Source of the DNA: Akebia trifoliata
Taxonomy: Eukaryota > Streptophyta > Magnoliopsida > Ranunculales > Lardizabalaceae
Assembly (NCBI GenBank): GCA_017979445.1
Contig: JADQWC010000420.1
Span: 1 to 64,000 of the forward strand
Reading direction: 5' to 3'
DNA length: 64,000 nucleotides
The notes beneath the pieces were generated by a model that worked only from the letters and a program-made list of their open reading frames with translations, did no database searches and was not told the DNA's origin. The first letter of the stretch is position 1, and each line of letters starts with the position of its first letter. Positions 1 through 11,408 of this stretch are shown piece by piece. The position numbers and the translations under genes are program-made.

Positions 1-2152
1 CATGATGTTTCATAATAAAGTATTAGTTTTTGGTTTTGTGGCTTGTTGCTGTTTACCACCTTTGTAGGATCATTTATCCGGCTCAGACTGACCGTTTGAC
101 GTGACCGTAAGCAATGGGTCTATTTTCGATGTGTCAAAATGTTCGACTATTATAGATTGTTAGTGATCATTGATTAATCATCTTCATCTATGTCTATCAG
201 GCATGCATATGATTCCTAAATATACAACCCCATTCGTATATAATTATCTTTACATTACAAGTTCACTGGTAAAGATAGAGAGGAATAAACCCAAATTCCA
301 ATTGTAACTCTACTCTCATACGCATCCCATATGACGTATGAGTTTGATTGTCCATACCGTAAATCCCAAGATAGTATATCACTCCAGATGAAATGACCGA
401 CTATCCCTTTAGATATTAACAAGCTCTTTAACAGTTCACAAAATAGCTATATATACATATCATTTCTTTTCTTTGAAAAAAAATAAGAAATTAACATTAT
501 AGAGTTGAGAATGGATATCCAGTTTCCTACCATACAACTGTGGTCACACGACCTAAAATAAATAACAGTACAAAAAGCTAAATAAACATGCACGTCATCT
601 CGTGACAACAGAAAATAAATTAATTCTAGATATTCGTTCATCAACCTACACATAGCTTCACAATGTAAAATGCAGACATCACCCTTGGGTGTGATTCTAA
701 CATTTTACCATTTTAACCCTTTTTTTTTTTGCAGTTTTTAATCTTTCGAATATAATATTTCTTTTTCATTCATTAACTCAATATGAGTTCATTGAATATT
801 AAAATATTTTTTAAACTTTGAAATTTATTTTTAGCAATTAAATTAAAAAATTACAAAACTTGGACCAAAATGGGGTCCGAGTAGTGCATAGGATCCAATT
901 AGCAGAAATAACCCGATGAAATGTTCTACCCATGTATAATTTGTTATAAAACACAATTAAACCCATCAAACATGAATATTTGGTATGAATTTGAAATAAC
1001 GAAAAGAATTCAATATTTTTAAACACATTACAAACTTACGTTAAAAATCCTAAATGCAAATTTCACAATCTACGATTACCAATAAAATTTGAGAGTCTCC
1101 TACTAATCTCTATGCAATAGAATTAAAGCACGTACGTCAAAATTGAGATAATCGACGTGAAAATTGAGACGGATCTAAAGTCGAGGTGACTGATTTTTGA
1201 ATCGGACCCAGTGGTTTTGAAGATCTAGATGTCGTCGTCCTTTCTCCCTTTTGCAGCGGATAATGATTTGAACTCAAAATAGATGAAATCTAAGGTTGAA
1301 GGGTTGAAACCCCCGTGTATCCTACTATTTTTTTCAATGAAACGGGAAAAAAAAAGAGAAAAAGAAAAGAAAATGGGGGGGGGGGGAGTTCGTAAAGGTC
1401 AATGCTGTGGACATTTTTCCTTTCTTTGTCAGAAGTCGACGGCAACCCATTCGTGACGAATCTCAAGTTGAAAGTTGGGAAAAAAAAAAAAATTTGTTTA
1501 AAACTCTCAACTGGTTTTGGATGATTATAAGAGATGATGAATAGTGAATTTCGTTTAAAAATTATTTATATAAGTTGCAGGATGAAATTAATATTTTTAA
1601 TATTGTTTCGTTTGACGATAACTTGACCATCCGGACTCCAAAAGTGACGAGTGAATAATCTATTTTATATAATTTTTTTATTCCGGATCTAATGACATAA
1701 TCAAATTCTACAAATTCTATCTCTAACAAAAATTCACTTTCTCAACTTGATGGGACATTAAAATTGGTGTTGTTTTTATTTTTTATGATAATTCATCTTT
1801 TTAGGCTCCAAAAATGACAAGTAAATACTCCATTTTTTTTATAATTTTTGTTGTAGATCCAATGGTGCTATCGAATTTTAAAAATTCTTTTTCTAACAAA
1901 AATTCATTTTTTTAGCCTTATTTGACTCGAAAATTAAGGATTTTGTAACTTTTCCGTTCGGATTCATATTTAGGTGTGCTTATAGGCTATAGTATGTTTT
2001 CTGACTATTTTGTATCCAATGGTGAGATTAGATTTTATTAAAAATGACTAGAAAATCCTAAAATTTTACCATAAGTCCCATTTTCTAAATTTTCTTAAAA
2101 TTCTACTATTTATTTTTTCTCGAGATACGAATAAAACACTCGGGATATTATA
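1..2152 (-). mobile_element. Chromovirus-type LTR, truncated by the window edge (3' LTR of a minus-strand element)
   Basis: This stretch matches, with many differences, the LTR family seen again at 34348-37306, 40410-46532 and 41362-44489. The text around positions 70-200 (Gtaagcaatgggtc, then a gttcgac block) recurs at about 42230-42330 in the same orientation. Its minus-strand start at 2152 reads like the family start TGTAAAACCCCGAG, with the second base changed. A purine-rich tract lies immediately outside it, as expected for a 3' LTR. No coding sequence of interest lies inside; the short open frames here are not conserved between LTR copies. Confidence 0.8.
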
Positions 2153-2167
2153 TTCTCCCCCCTTAAT
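2153..2167 (-). other. Polypurine tract of the minus-strand chromovirus-like element
   Basis: On the minus strand this reads ATTAAGGGGGGAGAA directly before the LTR start. The tract before the 3' LTR of element D (40394-40409) is nearly the same, which supports the LTR assignment and orientation. Confidence 0.75.
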
Positions 2168-2627
2168 AAAAAATTTCATCATCAAAATTTCAATGTTGTA
2201 TCTTATTCTTCAACTAGTCCTTATGGTTGATATTCATATCAAATTCAACATCTCTACCTCTTGTTCCATATTTTACTTATCATTAAATATTGATGTTACC
2301 ACAATTAACCTTTACAAATCTCACAACTATCTTTCATGAATTTCAACTCATAAGCATAATATTGCTATCTTACCTTCTTCATCTATTTTCTCACAATTCC
2401 ATTAAGTCACCATTAATACAATATTGTCGCAAAATTATTCTTTCTCACATCTTACATCGACCCACCTACTAATTTATTCTCTTCTAAATCTCTTTTATTT
2501 TATATACTACATGCTCTTTTGAAATTATGTGATATTATTTCTCAACTCAACCATACATAGTATCAGTTATTACTCATACTTTCACATGGTACATAGTCAC
2601 ATTACTAGTCTTATAAATCGCACTTAT
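2168..2627 (-). mobile_element. Degenerate AT-rich internal remnant next to the left-edge LTR
   Basis: Very AT-rich sequence lies on the internal side of the polypurine tract, so it should be the 3' end of that element's interior. No gag or pol motif could be read in any frame. Confidence 0.4.
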
Positions 2628-2968
2628 CTTCTCATACTTTACAATCATCCTAACACCTAAAACATATTTATTAATTATCAAAATGTACATTACTACTCAT
2701 CATTATATTGACACACATCCCTACAACACATATTTTCACGTGTAATATTATTTCTACCCTACTCTATTGTACCCATTTCATCAATATTCTTTATCATATA
2801 CTTCTCACACTTTACAATCATCCTAACACCTAAAACATACTTATTAATTATCAAAACGCACATTACTACTCATCATTATATTGACACGCATCCCTATAAC
2901 ACATATTTTCATGTGTAATATTATTTCTACCCTACTCTATTGTACCTATTTCATCAATATTCTTTACC
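2628..2968. repeat. Tandem duplication, two copies of about 173 bp
   Basis: The block starting cttctcatactttacaatc at 2628 is repeated from 2801 with scattered single-base differences and runs into the end of the second copy near 2968. It is AT-rich and non-coding, inside the degenerate interior of the left-edge element. Confidence 0.85.
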
Positions 2969-3727
2969 CTGTATTACTCAATAATTTTTTATCAATCATA
3001 GTCTTCCTGTGGTGTAGATGATTTCATTACTTGACCTATGTTAGTAGTTTTTAACTCTAACAAGTATGTAAAATTTCAGTAGAATTATATGATCTAGAAG
3101 AATTAGATGAATAGAATTCCAATTTCTAACTTCATAATCAGAAATCGTACCTTTCAAAACTTCATAGGAGACAAATACTTTTTCTTGGGTCACAACCCCT
3201 GTTCGCGACTATGATAAAGGGCACTCTATCTTGATATGTCCCACTGACCACAAGTGTATTATGTCAATGATCTTTTCTTTGTAGGTTTCTATAAAGTGGG
3301 TAGTTGGAAGACTAGGGTTTACAGGCTCTGAACCTGCCTTGTTGGTTTATTTGGCCCTGTTGGCATCATTGGAATCCCAATTGTTTATGACTCAATGATA
3401 GGGAAATCATATAACTATATAGTGCCATAGTTTTATCCTGCGGGTACACTAATTCGAAGAAGATTGGCCTTGAATACATCGAACTCTTGGCCGAGTCTTA
3501 TCTGAAAGGAAGAGAGGTCTGGGGTTGACTGGTTTGTCATCAAGAAATTTGTAATTCCATTCCCTCTCACTTTTTACTGCTAGTTTGGTTTGTTTGTGAT
3601 GGTATAAGTATGTCATCGACCTTGTTAAAACTCGATGGCCTTATTGTTCCTTGAATTGGCCCATCTAACATTTTTCTAAGCCACGCATATTCAATTTGTT
3701 GATGTCGACCCGAACATTGCTCCCCTT
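2969..3727. other. Unassigned sequence between the left-edge element and element A
   Basis: Less AT-rich than its left neighbour. A short open stretch near 3340-3405 on the plus strand could encode a hydrophobic peptide (GLFGPVGIIGIP and onward), but stops follow quickly and no family is recognised. The last five bases (ccctt) are the left flank of element A's LTR. Confidence 0.3.
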
Positions 3728-4315
3728 TGTAGACACCCCAATTTACATGAACCCTTTAGGAAAACTCAAATTTTCTCGAATTGATTCCGATTTAGAACTC
3801 AAGATTTTCGACGGACCCGCATTGCCACTTGACATCATTTTCATGCATACATGCATACATACATCATGTCACATAGTTTGCATGCTCAACCTTGTCCCTA
3901 ATCCGAGTCCGTTGCCCATTCACCGCTCCATCACCCATACTATAACCAAACCCAATTCCTAACCCTATCTAAGCCCAAGACAAGGTCCATCATCTAACCC
4001 AAATCCAAATCCATTCTTTTAGCCCACTCTCAAAGCCCAAAGTCCATAAGCCAAGTTCACTCTAAGCCCAACACCAAGCCCATTCTCTCACATCCCCTCA
4101 AAAAGTAACACATGTTGATCTCCTATAAGCCCTCAATACCCAATGCATTATCTAATTGGAGAGTCAACTCCCCCATGTGAAAATCCAAGATTGCCCTTCC
4201 CAAAAAACTTGGTTAAACCAAAAAGATACTTTGGTCTTTGGTAATAATCAATAAAGTTGAGAAAACTTCCAATCATACCCTCAAAAGGTAGGAATCTTCA
4301 ATTACATACATAGAG

Positions 4316-4600
4316 TTCTCCCATTAGTCCATTTCAAAAATATACATTCACCCCTTGCTTAATGAGTTATTTACAAATGAACCAAGATCTATTTTTCACC
4401 TACCATTTCACCTTTACACATGTCATTCTCCTACTCAGCCTCCCAAAAAGTATTTTATTCTCCCATTGGTCCATTTCAAAAAATATCCTTCTACCCTTGT
4501 TTTATAAGTTATTTACAAATGAACCAAGGTTTATTTTTCGCCTACCACTCCACCTTTACACATGTCACTCCCCTATTCATCCTCCCAAAAGTACTTTTAT
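4316..4600 (+). repeat. Direct duplication of about 141 bp inside A's LTR
   Basis: The segment starting ttctcccattagtccatttc at 4316 recurs at 4457, including the phrase gttatttacaaatgaacc in both copies. It produces two overlapping short open frames that look alike; these are repeat artefacts, not genes. Confidence 0.8.
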
Positions 4601-4780
4601 TCTTTTACCTTTATTTACCAAAAAATCAAAGATCAAATAATACTTTTAAGGTTTCTTCACAAATATCATCTTTGTCCCCATACAAATGAAAAATCTAAAA
4701 AGAAACAACCTAAACCTTATGTCCATTCTCTTTATTTTTAGGATTGGACTACCTTATCCCCAAAAGTTATCCAAAAAATC

Positions 4781-4788
4781 TATAAATA
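4781..4788 (+). promoter_or_regulatory. TATA box in the 5' LTR of A
   Basis: TATAAATA followed by a C/T-rich stretch, about 1.05 kb into the LTR. The other Tat LTRs here (B, C, F) have the same octamer in a comparable position, so it is the likely U3/R promoter. Confidence 0.65.
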
Positions 4789-5731
4789 CCCTCATTTTCT
4801 AAGAGCAATTCATGCTCTCAAGCTCCCATCTCTCAACCTAAAACTCTACCAAAATTCCTACTCATTTTCTCTTCTTCTAAACTTTAACTCAACTCTCAAC
4901 CATCTCACTCAACTCTCAAGTTTACTTTTCAAGGTTCAAGTTCACCAAGGGACAAGGTAGGGTTATGATGTAGCTTATTCGTTTTAAAGTTTGCATCTTC
5001 TTCTTCTAACCCTCTATTTTGTTTTCTTTTTAGAAATCCCTTAGGATTTAATGTATACCCTCTCCCATCCCCGATAGATTGAACTAAGGTTTGATCAAAA
5101 GGATGGGGGTTGAAGCCTTTTTTACCTCAATCTCATGCATCATATTGTACACAATGCACACACTTACATATGCACGACAATGATGAATAAATGTGTCACC
5201 CTTTTGATGGTGTGAAATACTAAGTTTCTAGCCATGCATACATGCATCAAGGGAACTCCATCATGGAGTCTCTCTAATAGCTTAAAACCGACATTCAATC
5301 CATAACATTAATGTGGCTACATGGGTTATCTTTCTTCATAGGATGTCCCTAAGTTCACATTGAAATCAAAACCCTTCTTTAAGGAGATATTTTCACTCAA
5401 TGCACACACCACCTTAGCATGCATCTTCATGCATTTTCTATTTATGTTTTTTTAAGTTTTTTTTTTAAATGGCCAAGCAAAGTAACCACCTTTGGTGGAG
5501 AGGATGGGGTGCCTAACACCTCCCCATCCTCTAACTGGACCTCCTTACCTAGATTTTAGGTAGACTTTGCCCTTTTCAACATATGAGAGTCACTACAATG
5601 CCATGAAAAAAATAATTTTCAAAAAATCAATTCGAGTACCCATTCACACCCACCCATTTCCAAAAAAGAATGGTAGCAACTCCAAACAATGTAGCATTGA
5701 GGTTTATGGCGAACTTTTCATGTCTACAACT

Positions 5732-5749
5732 TGGCGACTCCACTGGGCA
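5732..5749 (+). other. Primer-binding site of element A
   Basis: TGGCGACTCCACTGGGCA lies three bases after the LTR end. The same TGGCGACTCCACTGG core follows the 5' LTR of element B in its own orientation. The sequence type is that of Tat/Ogre elements, which prime from a tRNA other than initiator methionine; the exact tRNA was not verified. Confidence 0.8.
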
Positions 5750-6789
5750 AGAGTGAGTCCAAACCGATATTACTTGGCCATTTTTTTTTCTTTAAAAAAT
5801 ATCCAACTTTCTTTCTTATTCTTATTTTCATTTCTAATATGTTTGTTTATTGATTAACTCCATTGTCTTTATTATTTTCCTTTCTTTGTGGGAGTGCATG
5901 TAATATTTATTTCTTTACTTGTTTTGATTCAAAGTTGCAAAAGTTGATACATATTTGTAATGCACTTATGAATATTCGATTCATAGCTTATTGCACAAAT
6001 CACCTTCTCCTATTTTAAAATCTAACCCCGGATGTCGGTACTCTCAAGTCCCCTAGATCGTTCATTGGGGAGGCAGGGAGGAGAATATCCACCTCAATCA
6101 CCAACCTAAGAAGTGTATATTTCAATGTGTATGAAGGTTTGAAGATTGAGTAACCTCAAATCACCTATAACTGCATGCATCAAAATACGATTAGAGGTAT
6201 AGGACACAAATGTCAAGATGTATTAACCCTTGGGTATTTTGTAATCTTCTTTTTTTAGCCCTTGAAGGCAAAGTTGTAATGTTCAAAGGGACAAAGTTGT
6301 ATAGATTTTAGGCTTGTTTTTCTTTTCTCCTTTGTTTCCTTACATGTCCCCTAGGTAAAGGGGGAAATCTATATATTTTGTTTTATGCTTTGCATCATTA
6401 AAAAATAAAATTTGTACCCCAAGCCAAAAAATAGAGGTTATGTGCCTTAAAATCTCAAAAAAAAAAAAAAAAAAAAAATCGACGTAAATTAAGGTTCTGG
6501 TCCGTTTTTAAATAACAGACCAGTACAAAAGCACTTCGGTTCGCTCATTTCGTCCCTTATATTAGTCCTGACAACTTTTATCTTGGACTTTATTTTTCTT
6601 TTGAGTTTTAAGGCTAAAAAAATAGTTAAATACACCATTTCTATTGTTAAACTTAAGGCCTACTACTTGCTACTTTGTGTTTGATCTAAACGGAGCTCAC
6701 CTACACTCTACCTATCGAAATTGATCTCGACCCAATGTGGCATACTATCAACTTTACCATCATCCATCATTGAGAATTAACTTAAATAA
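5750..6789 (+). other. Untranslated leader of element A, first part
   Basis: No open frame of substance or recognisable motif. It includes a run of about 24 adenines at 6455-6478. It should correspond to the 5' leader between primer-binding site and gag; no ORF1 like that of B and F is visible here. Confidence 0.5.
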
Positions 6790-6947
6790 GGTCCACAACC
6801 CATAACCACTCCGAATCGGGTCCATGACCCGTATCTACATTAAAATGGGTTCATGACCCATATCTATTTTCCAATGGATCTACGACCCATACCCACTTCA
6901 AACTAGGTCTACGACCCATATCTACTTTTCAAATGGGTTCATGACCC
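6790..6947 (+). repeat. Minisatellite of about 29 bp in A's leader, left part
   Basis: About four to five diverged copies of a unit like gggtccacgacccatatc plus a short AT-rich tail. The array stops exactly at the left end of B and resumes at 24901, so B was inserted inside it. Confidence 0.85.
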
Positions 6948-8659
6948 TGAAAGCGTCCTCGATCCGCGGGAAGCGCGGATCCGCTTTTGACCCTTGAGGT
7001 TTGGGAGTCGCCACCTAGTTATTACGGTCTAGGAACCAAACTGACTCTAAAAAAAAAGCAAATATTACTAATCTACGAAAGAAAAAAGGGTCTGGGGATC
7101 ACGTTACGGGGTTGGAAGGTGTTAGGCACCAACCCCGCCTGACAAACGCCGGTCTCTACTAATTCCCAAATAACCTACATCTCTAAAAGACCTAAGTAAT
7201 AATAAAAAAGATAAGAAATCTATACCTTTTCGAAGACAATGTTCTCGTTCCCTCAGATCTGATAGAGTAATTCCTCGTACAGTATTCCTTGCTTCGGTCT
7301 GTCTCCGGATCTGATTTCTGATCTTCGAGGCGAGGTATCCCTTCCTTAGATTTGGATTCTTCAAATTTTTTTATAGATTTTGAGGTGTTTTTGAAGGGCT
7401 TCTAGGTGTTTTTCAAGCTAAAATCGAAGTACGGGTGCTAGGTAAGGAGTTGGGGCTTCAAAACTAGGGTTTATGGGAGGCTAGAGGAACTTTTTGACCT
7501 ACTTCTCTTGGGATTTTTGATTTGATACGAAAATAGGGTGTGAGGACCCCTATTTATAGATTTTTTTAAGGGTTGATTTAGATAGAATTAGTGTTTAATT
7601 AGAATTCTTTTAGTTAGAGTTGTATTTTAGTTAGAATTGTTTTAGGTAGAGTTATATTTTAGTTAGAATTCTATTAAATAGAGTTATTATTTAATTAGAA
7701 CTCTATTAGGATTTTGACTTTTGATCTTATTTGATTGACTTTAAGATTTTGACTTTAGTCTTAATTGATTGACTTTAGTATCCTTACTTTAGTCTTACTT
7801 AATTGACTTTAATTTTGACTTTAGTCTTATTTGATTGACTTTAATATCTTGACTTTAATCTTGCTTGATTGACTTTAATTTTTCGGAGAACCTCCCTCTA
7901 TTATATCTTTAATTCTTTGGACCCCCAAATGGAGGGGTCTTTAAAGAAATATCTTGCGAACCGTCAACAATTTTGCCTGAGAGCCTAATTGACCGATTTT
8001 TTTAGTTCAAAATTTTAAATTAATTTCATTAATGTTTCACTTTAATTATTTAATATTTTATTTATTAATTTCAAAAATTTTAATTATAAAAATTATGAAA
8101 TTATCGTTTTGCCCCCAGAGAGGACTTTTCGCGTTTTAAGTCGGTTTTTGATGTTCTAGGATGTTTTATAAACAATTTTTCATAAGAAATTTAATGGAAA
8201 TGTTGGTTTTTATCATTTATAAAATTTTTTGTGTGAAATGATCGTGAACTTTCTGAAGGGCATTTTCGTAATTTTGTCAAATTCTGTTAAAATTGGCGAA
8301 ATGATTTATTTGGTTTCGATTTGTTGTTTTATGTGTTTGAATGGGTTTTTTCTAAGCGTAATGTAGGCCCTAGGGTTATTTTGATGTTAGGGATATTTTG
8401 GTAATTTGGTCATTTTTAGTGACTTTTATCGTGAAGCTTTTTTTTGGTCTGCAAGATGATGATTTCTATGTTTCTGGGGTCGTATTTTCTTAGCGTAGCG
8501 TGGTTTCTAAGTTTTGTCAATTCGAGATACCTCATCCAGATTTTTGAAACATATCTGGTAACAAAATAAAGTATTGGAATAGACATCCATCATTGGGAAC
8601 CGTTGCGATCTGGTTGATAAGTTGATTAATCGGACGAGTGCAAAAATGGGATGTCTACA
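6948..8659 (-). mobile_element. 3' LTR of element B
   Basis: On the minus strand it starts TGTAGACATCCC at 8659 and ends GCTTTCA at 6948. The polypurine tract lies just outside at 8660, which makes this the 3' LTR. A TATA octamer sits at 7551-7558 (minus strand). Positions 7700-7890 hold short repeats built on gactttagtctta. It matches solo LTR C (31101-32820) along its whole length, at lower identity than to B's own 5' LTR. Confidence 0.92.
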
Positions 8660-8672
8660 GATGCCCCTCTTT
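8660..8672 (-). other. Polypurine tract of element B
   Basis: AAAGAGGGGCATC on the minus strand, directly preceding the 3' LTR. Element F has AAAGAAGGGCAGC in the same place. Confidence 0.8.
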
Positions 8673-9009
8673 GGCAGAGGGTTGAAGCAAACTAGATAGC
8701 AAATCTATTTTGATAGATAGTGCGATATCCGAATGCCAAAGCTAGTGACAGTTCATTTTGCAGCCTGATTTAGCAATTCGTCGGGGTGTTCGGATCCTTG
8801 AGGGTAAAACTCTCCCCGAACTAAAAAAATGTCTGGTCCTTGAGCGCGAGCTCTCGTTGGCAATGTCAGATCCTTGAATTTTAGAAAATTCTCCTTGACT
8901 GATGTGACAGCTGTGCAAGTGTGTGGACTTAAAATTTGAGATGAATTTCAAAGAGTTTGAGTAAAATCTAAGCACAAAATGAATATAAATTGAGCTAAAC
9001 TGAGTATAA

Positions 9010-9895
9010 ACTGAGCATAATTCCGAGAAAACCCTCGGCGATATCAGATCATAGTTCAGAGAAAATCCTCGACGGCATCTAAGCATAATTCCGAGAAAAC
9101 CCTCGGCGGCATCTGAGCATAGTTCCGAGAAAACCCTCGGCGGTAATTGAGCATAATTCCGAGAAAACCCTCAGCGGCATCTGAGCATAATTCCGAGAAA
9201 ACCCTCGGCGGTAACTGAGCATAATTCTAAGAAAATCCTCGATGGCATCTGAGCATAATTACGAGAAAGCCCTCAACGACATCTAAGCATAATTCCGAGA
9301 AAACCCTCGGCGGCATCTGAGCATAGTTCGGAGAAAACCCTTGGCGGCATCTGAGCATAGTTCAGAGAAAACCCTCAGCGACATCTGAGCATAATTCTGA
9401 GAAAACCCTCGACGGTAACTGAGCATAATTCCGAGAAAACCCTCAGCGGTATCTGAGCATAGTTCCGAGAAAACCTTCGGTGGTAACTGAGCATAATTCC
9501 GAGAAAGCCCTCGGAGGCATCTGAGCAAGTTCTAAGAAAACCCTCGGCGGCATCTGAGCATAATTCCGAGAAAACCCTCGACGGCATCTGAGCATAGTTC
9601 CGAGAAAACCCTCGGTGGCATCTGAGCATAATTCTGAGAAAACCCTCGGTGGCATCTGAGCATAGTTCTGAGAAAACCCTCGGCGACATCTAAGCATAAT
9701 TCCGAGAAAACCCTCGGCGGCATCTGAGCATAATTCTGAGAAAACCCTCGGCGGTAACTGAGCATAATTCTGAGAAAGCCCTTGGTGATAATTGAGCATA
9801 ATTCCTAGAAAACCCTCGACGGTATCTGGGCCTAATTTCGAGAAAGTCCTCGACGGCATCTGAGCATAATTCCGAGAAAACCCTCGACGGTATCT
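9010..9895 (-). repeat. 34-bp minisatellite between integrase and 3' LTR of B (about 26 copies)
   Basis: The unit contains gagcataattccgag and accctcggcgg, followed by catct or taact. Because 34 is not a multiple of three, three units restore the frame, and the minus strand is largely free of stops in all three frames. This yields several overlapping open frames (81 to 140 codons) with a 34-residue period (pieces such as RGFSRNYAQ and RVFSELCS). These are most simply a by-product of the repeat rather than genes. The region corresponds to the place where F carries the HD-Zip fragment. Confidence 0.92.
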
Positions 9896-9899
9896 GACT

Positions 9900-11408
9900 G
9901 AGTAAAATTAAGACTAAAGGAGTAAATCTGGGAAAGAACGATTGAAAATGAATCTGGAAAAGAGGGGTTGAATCTGGAAATGGATTGATCTGAGACAGAA
10001 TGAATGCCCTATCTCCTATGTGAGATCTAAAATACTTTTGTTTGAACCTCAAGGTTTTATCCAAAAGTTTTATGAATTTAAAACCTGAGTTTTTATTTCT
10101 TTTGAAGCTCAAGAGTTTTTCAAAAAACTGTTATCAAGAGGGTAACCTTAAGTTTGGGGTTCTCATTATCTTTTAAGATTAACATTGCTCAAAAACAAAA
10201 TACCCCTAGTTTGACAATGAATATGGCATTAAAGATAATTGAACACATCATGCAAAAATTAAAAAAAATGCCCCTAGTATAAGGGGGAAAAGTTACATTA
10301 AAGAATAAAAAAAATGCCCCTAGTATAAGGGGGAAAAGTTACATTAAAGAATAAAAAAAATGCCCCTTGTATGAAGGTTTGAAATATTTGATTACCACAA
10401 GCGCAATAAAGACTCAACTTTTAATTTTGATTAATTTTATTGAAGGTTTTGAGTCAGGCTCAAGAGAACAAAATTACTTCCTTTCGAGACTCATCATAGA
10501 ATTCACCCTTATCTCCCTTGGTTCACTTGGGAAAGTAAAAAATTTCAGATTGATCGTAGACAAGATACTTGTGACTTCTGAGTCTGTGCCTGATTTAAGT
10601 TAAGTATTGAACTTGATTATTTGGATTTCTGACGTTTTACCTCGGACCACTCTCAGCTTGGGATTTCCTTTTGTTTTTATTTATTGCTCTAACTTTTACC
10701 TAGATCACCTTTTCAGGTTTTCAATCTATCGAGCTTGCTCTAACTTTTGCCTAGATCGCTTTTTCAGGTTTTCGATCTAGCGAGCTTTTTCTTTTTTTTT
10801 TCTTGGCTCTGATTGTTGTCAAAATTTTCCTTTCAGATTTTCAACCTTGCGAGCTTGCTTTAATTTTTGCATAAGTCTTCCTTTTCGGGTTTTCAACCTA
10901 GCAAGCTTTTTTCTTTTAATCCTTATAGAATTACTGTCTGATCATGTTTTATATTTTCCCTGACTTTTCGCACGGTACTTAGGAGGACTTTTATAGGTAA
11001 GCTTAGGATTGGGTATAAAAAAAGAGGGATTTTGAGGCTCAAAAACCCGAATGCCCCTTGTGTGGCATTTCTTTTATTTTGCCTTAAATTTTCTTCCCCA
11101 TTTTGAAGATATTTTTCTTTTCTTTTGAATTTTTTCTTGATTTTTTATTGTGTGGGGAAATATATTTTTATTTATTTATTTTGATGTGGTCGGGCCTGAA
11201 GTAACTTCTCAGGTTGCCTACGTACCCCAGAATTTTGGGATCAGACCAAAATGTAGTTCGAATCTTCCCTCCCCTAGGTTAGGTGATCGGGCTGAGAAAG
11301 AAGAAGGCATAATTTTTCTTTTTGAAAAGACTGTAAAGAGTTGAGAAAGGATATGTTGAACTAGGTAACTGGGTAATATAAGGATTGATTCGACCAAAGA
11401 TGGCCTCC
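9900..11408 (-). other. 3' non-coding region of element B, with short tandem repeats
   Basis: No domain is recognisable. Two repeat groups stand out. From about 10264 to 10370 there are two full copies and a partial third of a 46-bp unit containing tgcccctagtataaggggg. From about 10686 to 10910 there are four diverged units of about 50-60 bp built around ttttcaggttttcaatct and cgagctt. The segment lies between the polyprotein stop and the 34-bp minisatellite. Confidence 0.6.

Larger units (their letters stand above)
3728..5728 (+). mobile_element. 5' LTR of element A (about 2.0 kb)
   Basis: Begins TGTAGACACCCC and ends TGTCTACA, so the termini form an 8-bp inverted repeat. A tRNA-primer-like sequence follows after three bases. 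A TATA box lies at 4781. The LTR differs in sequence from those of B/C and of F, so it defines a separate family. It contains an internal duplication of about 141 bp. Confidence 0.88.

Noticed and set aside
9283..10112. Several overlapping open frames of 80-140 codons on the minus strand, resembling a repeat protein
   Set aside because: They arise from a 34-bp minisatellite that happens to lack stops in three frames; no start, domain or conservation supports a gene.
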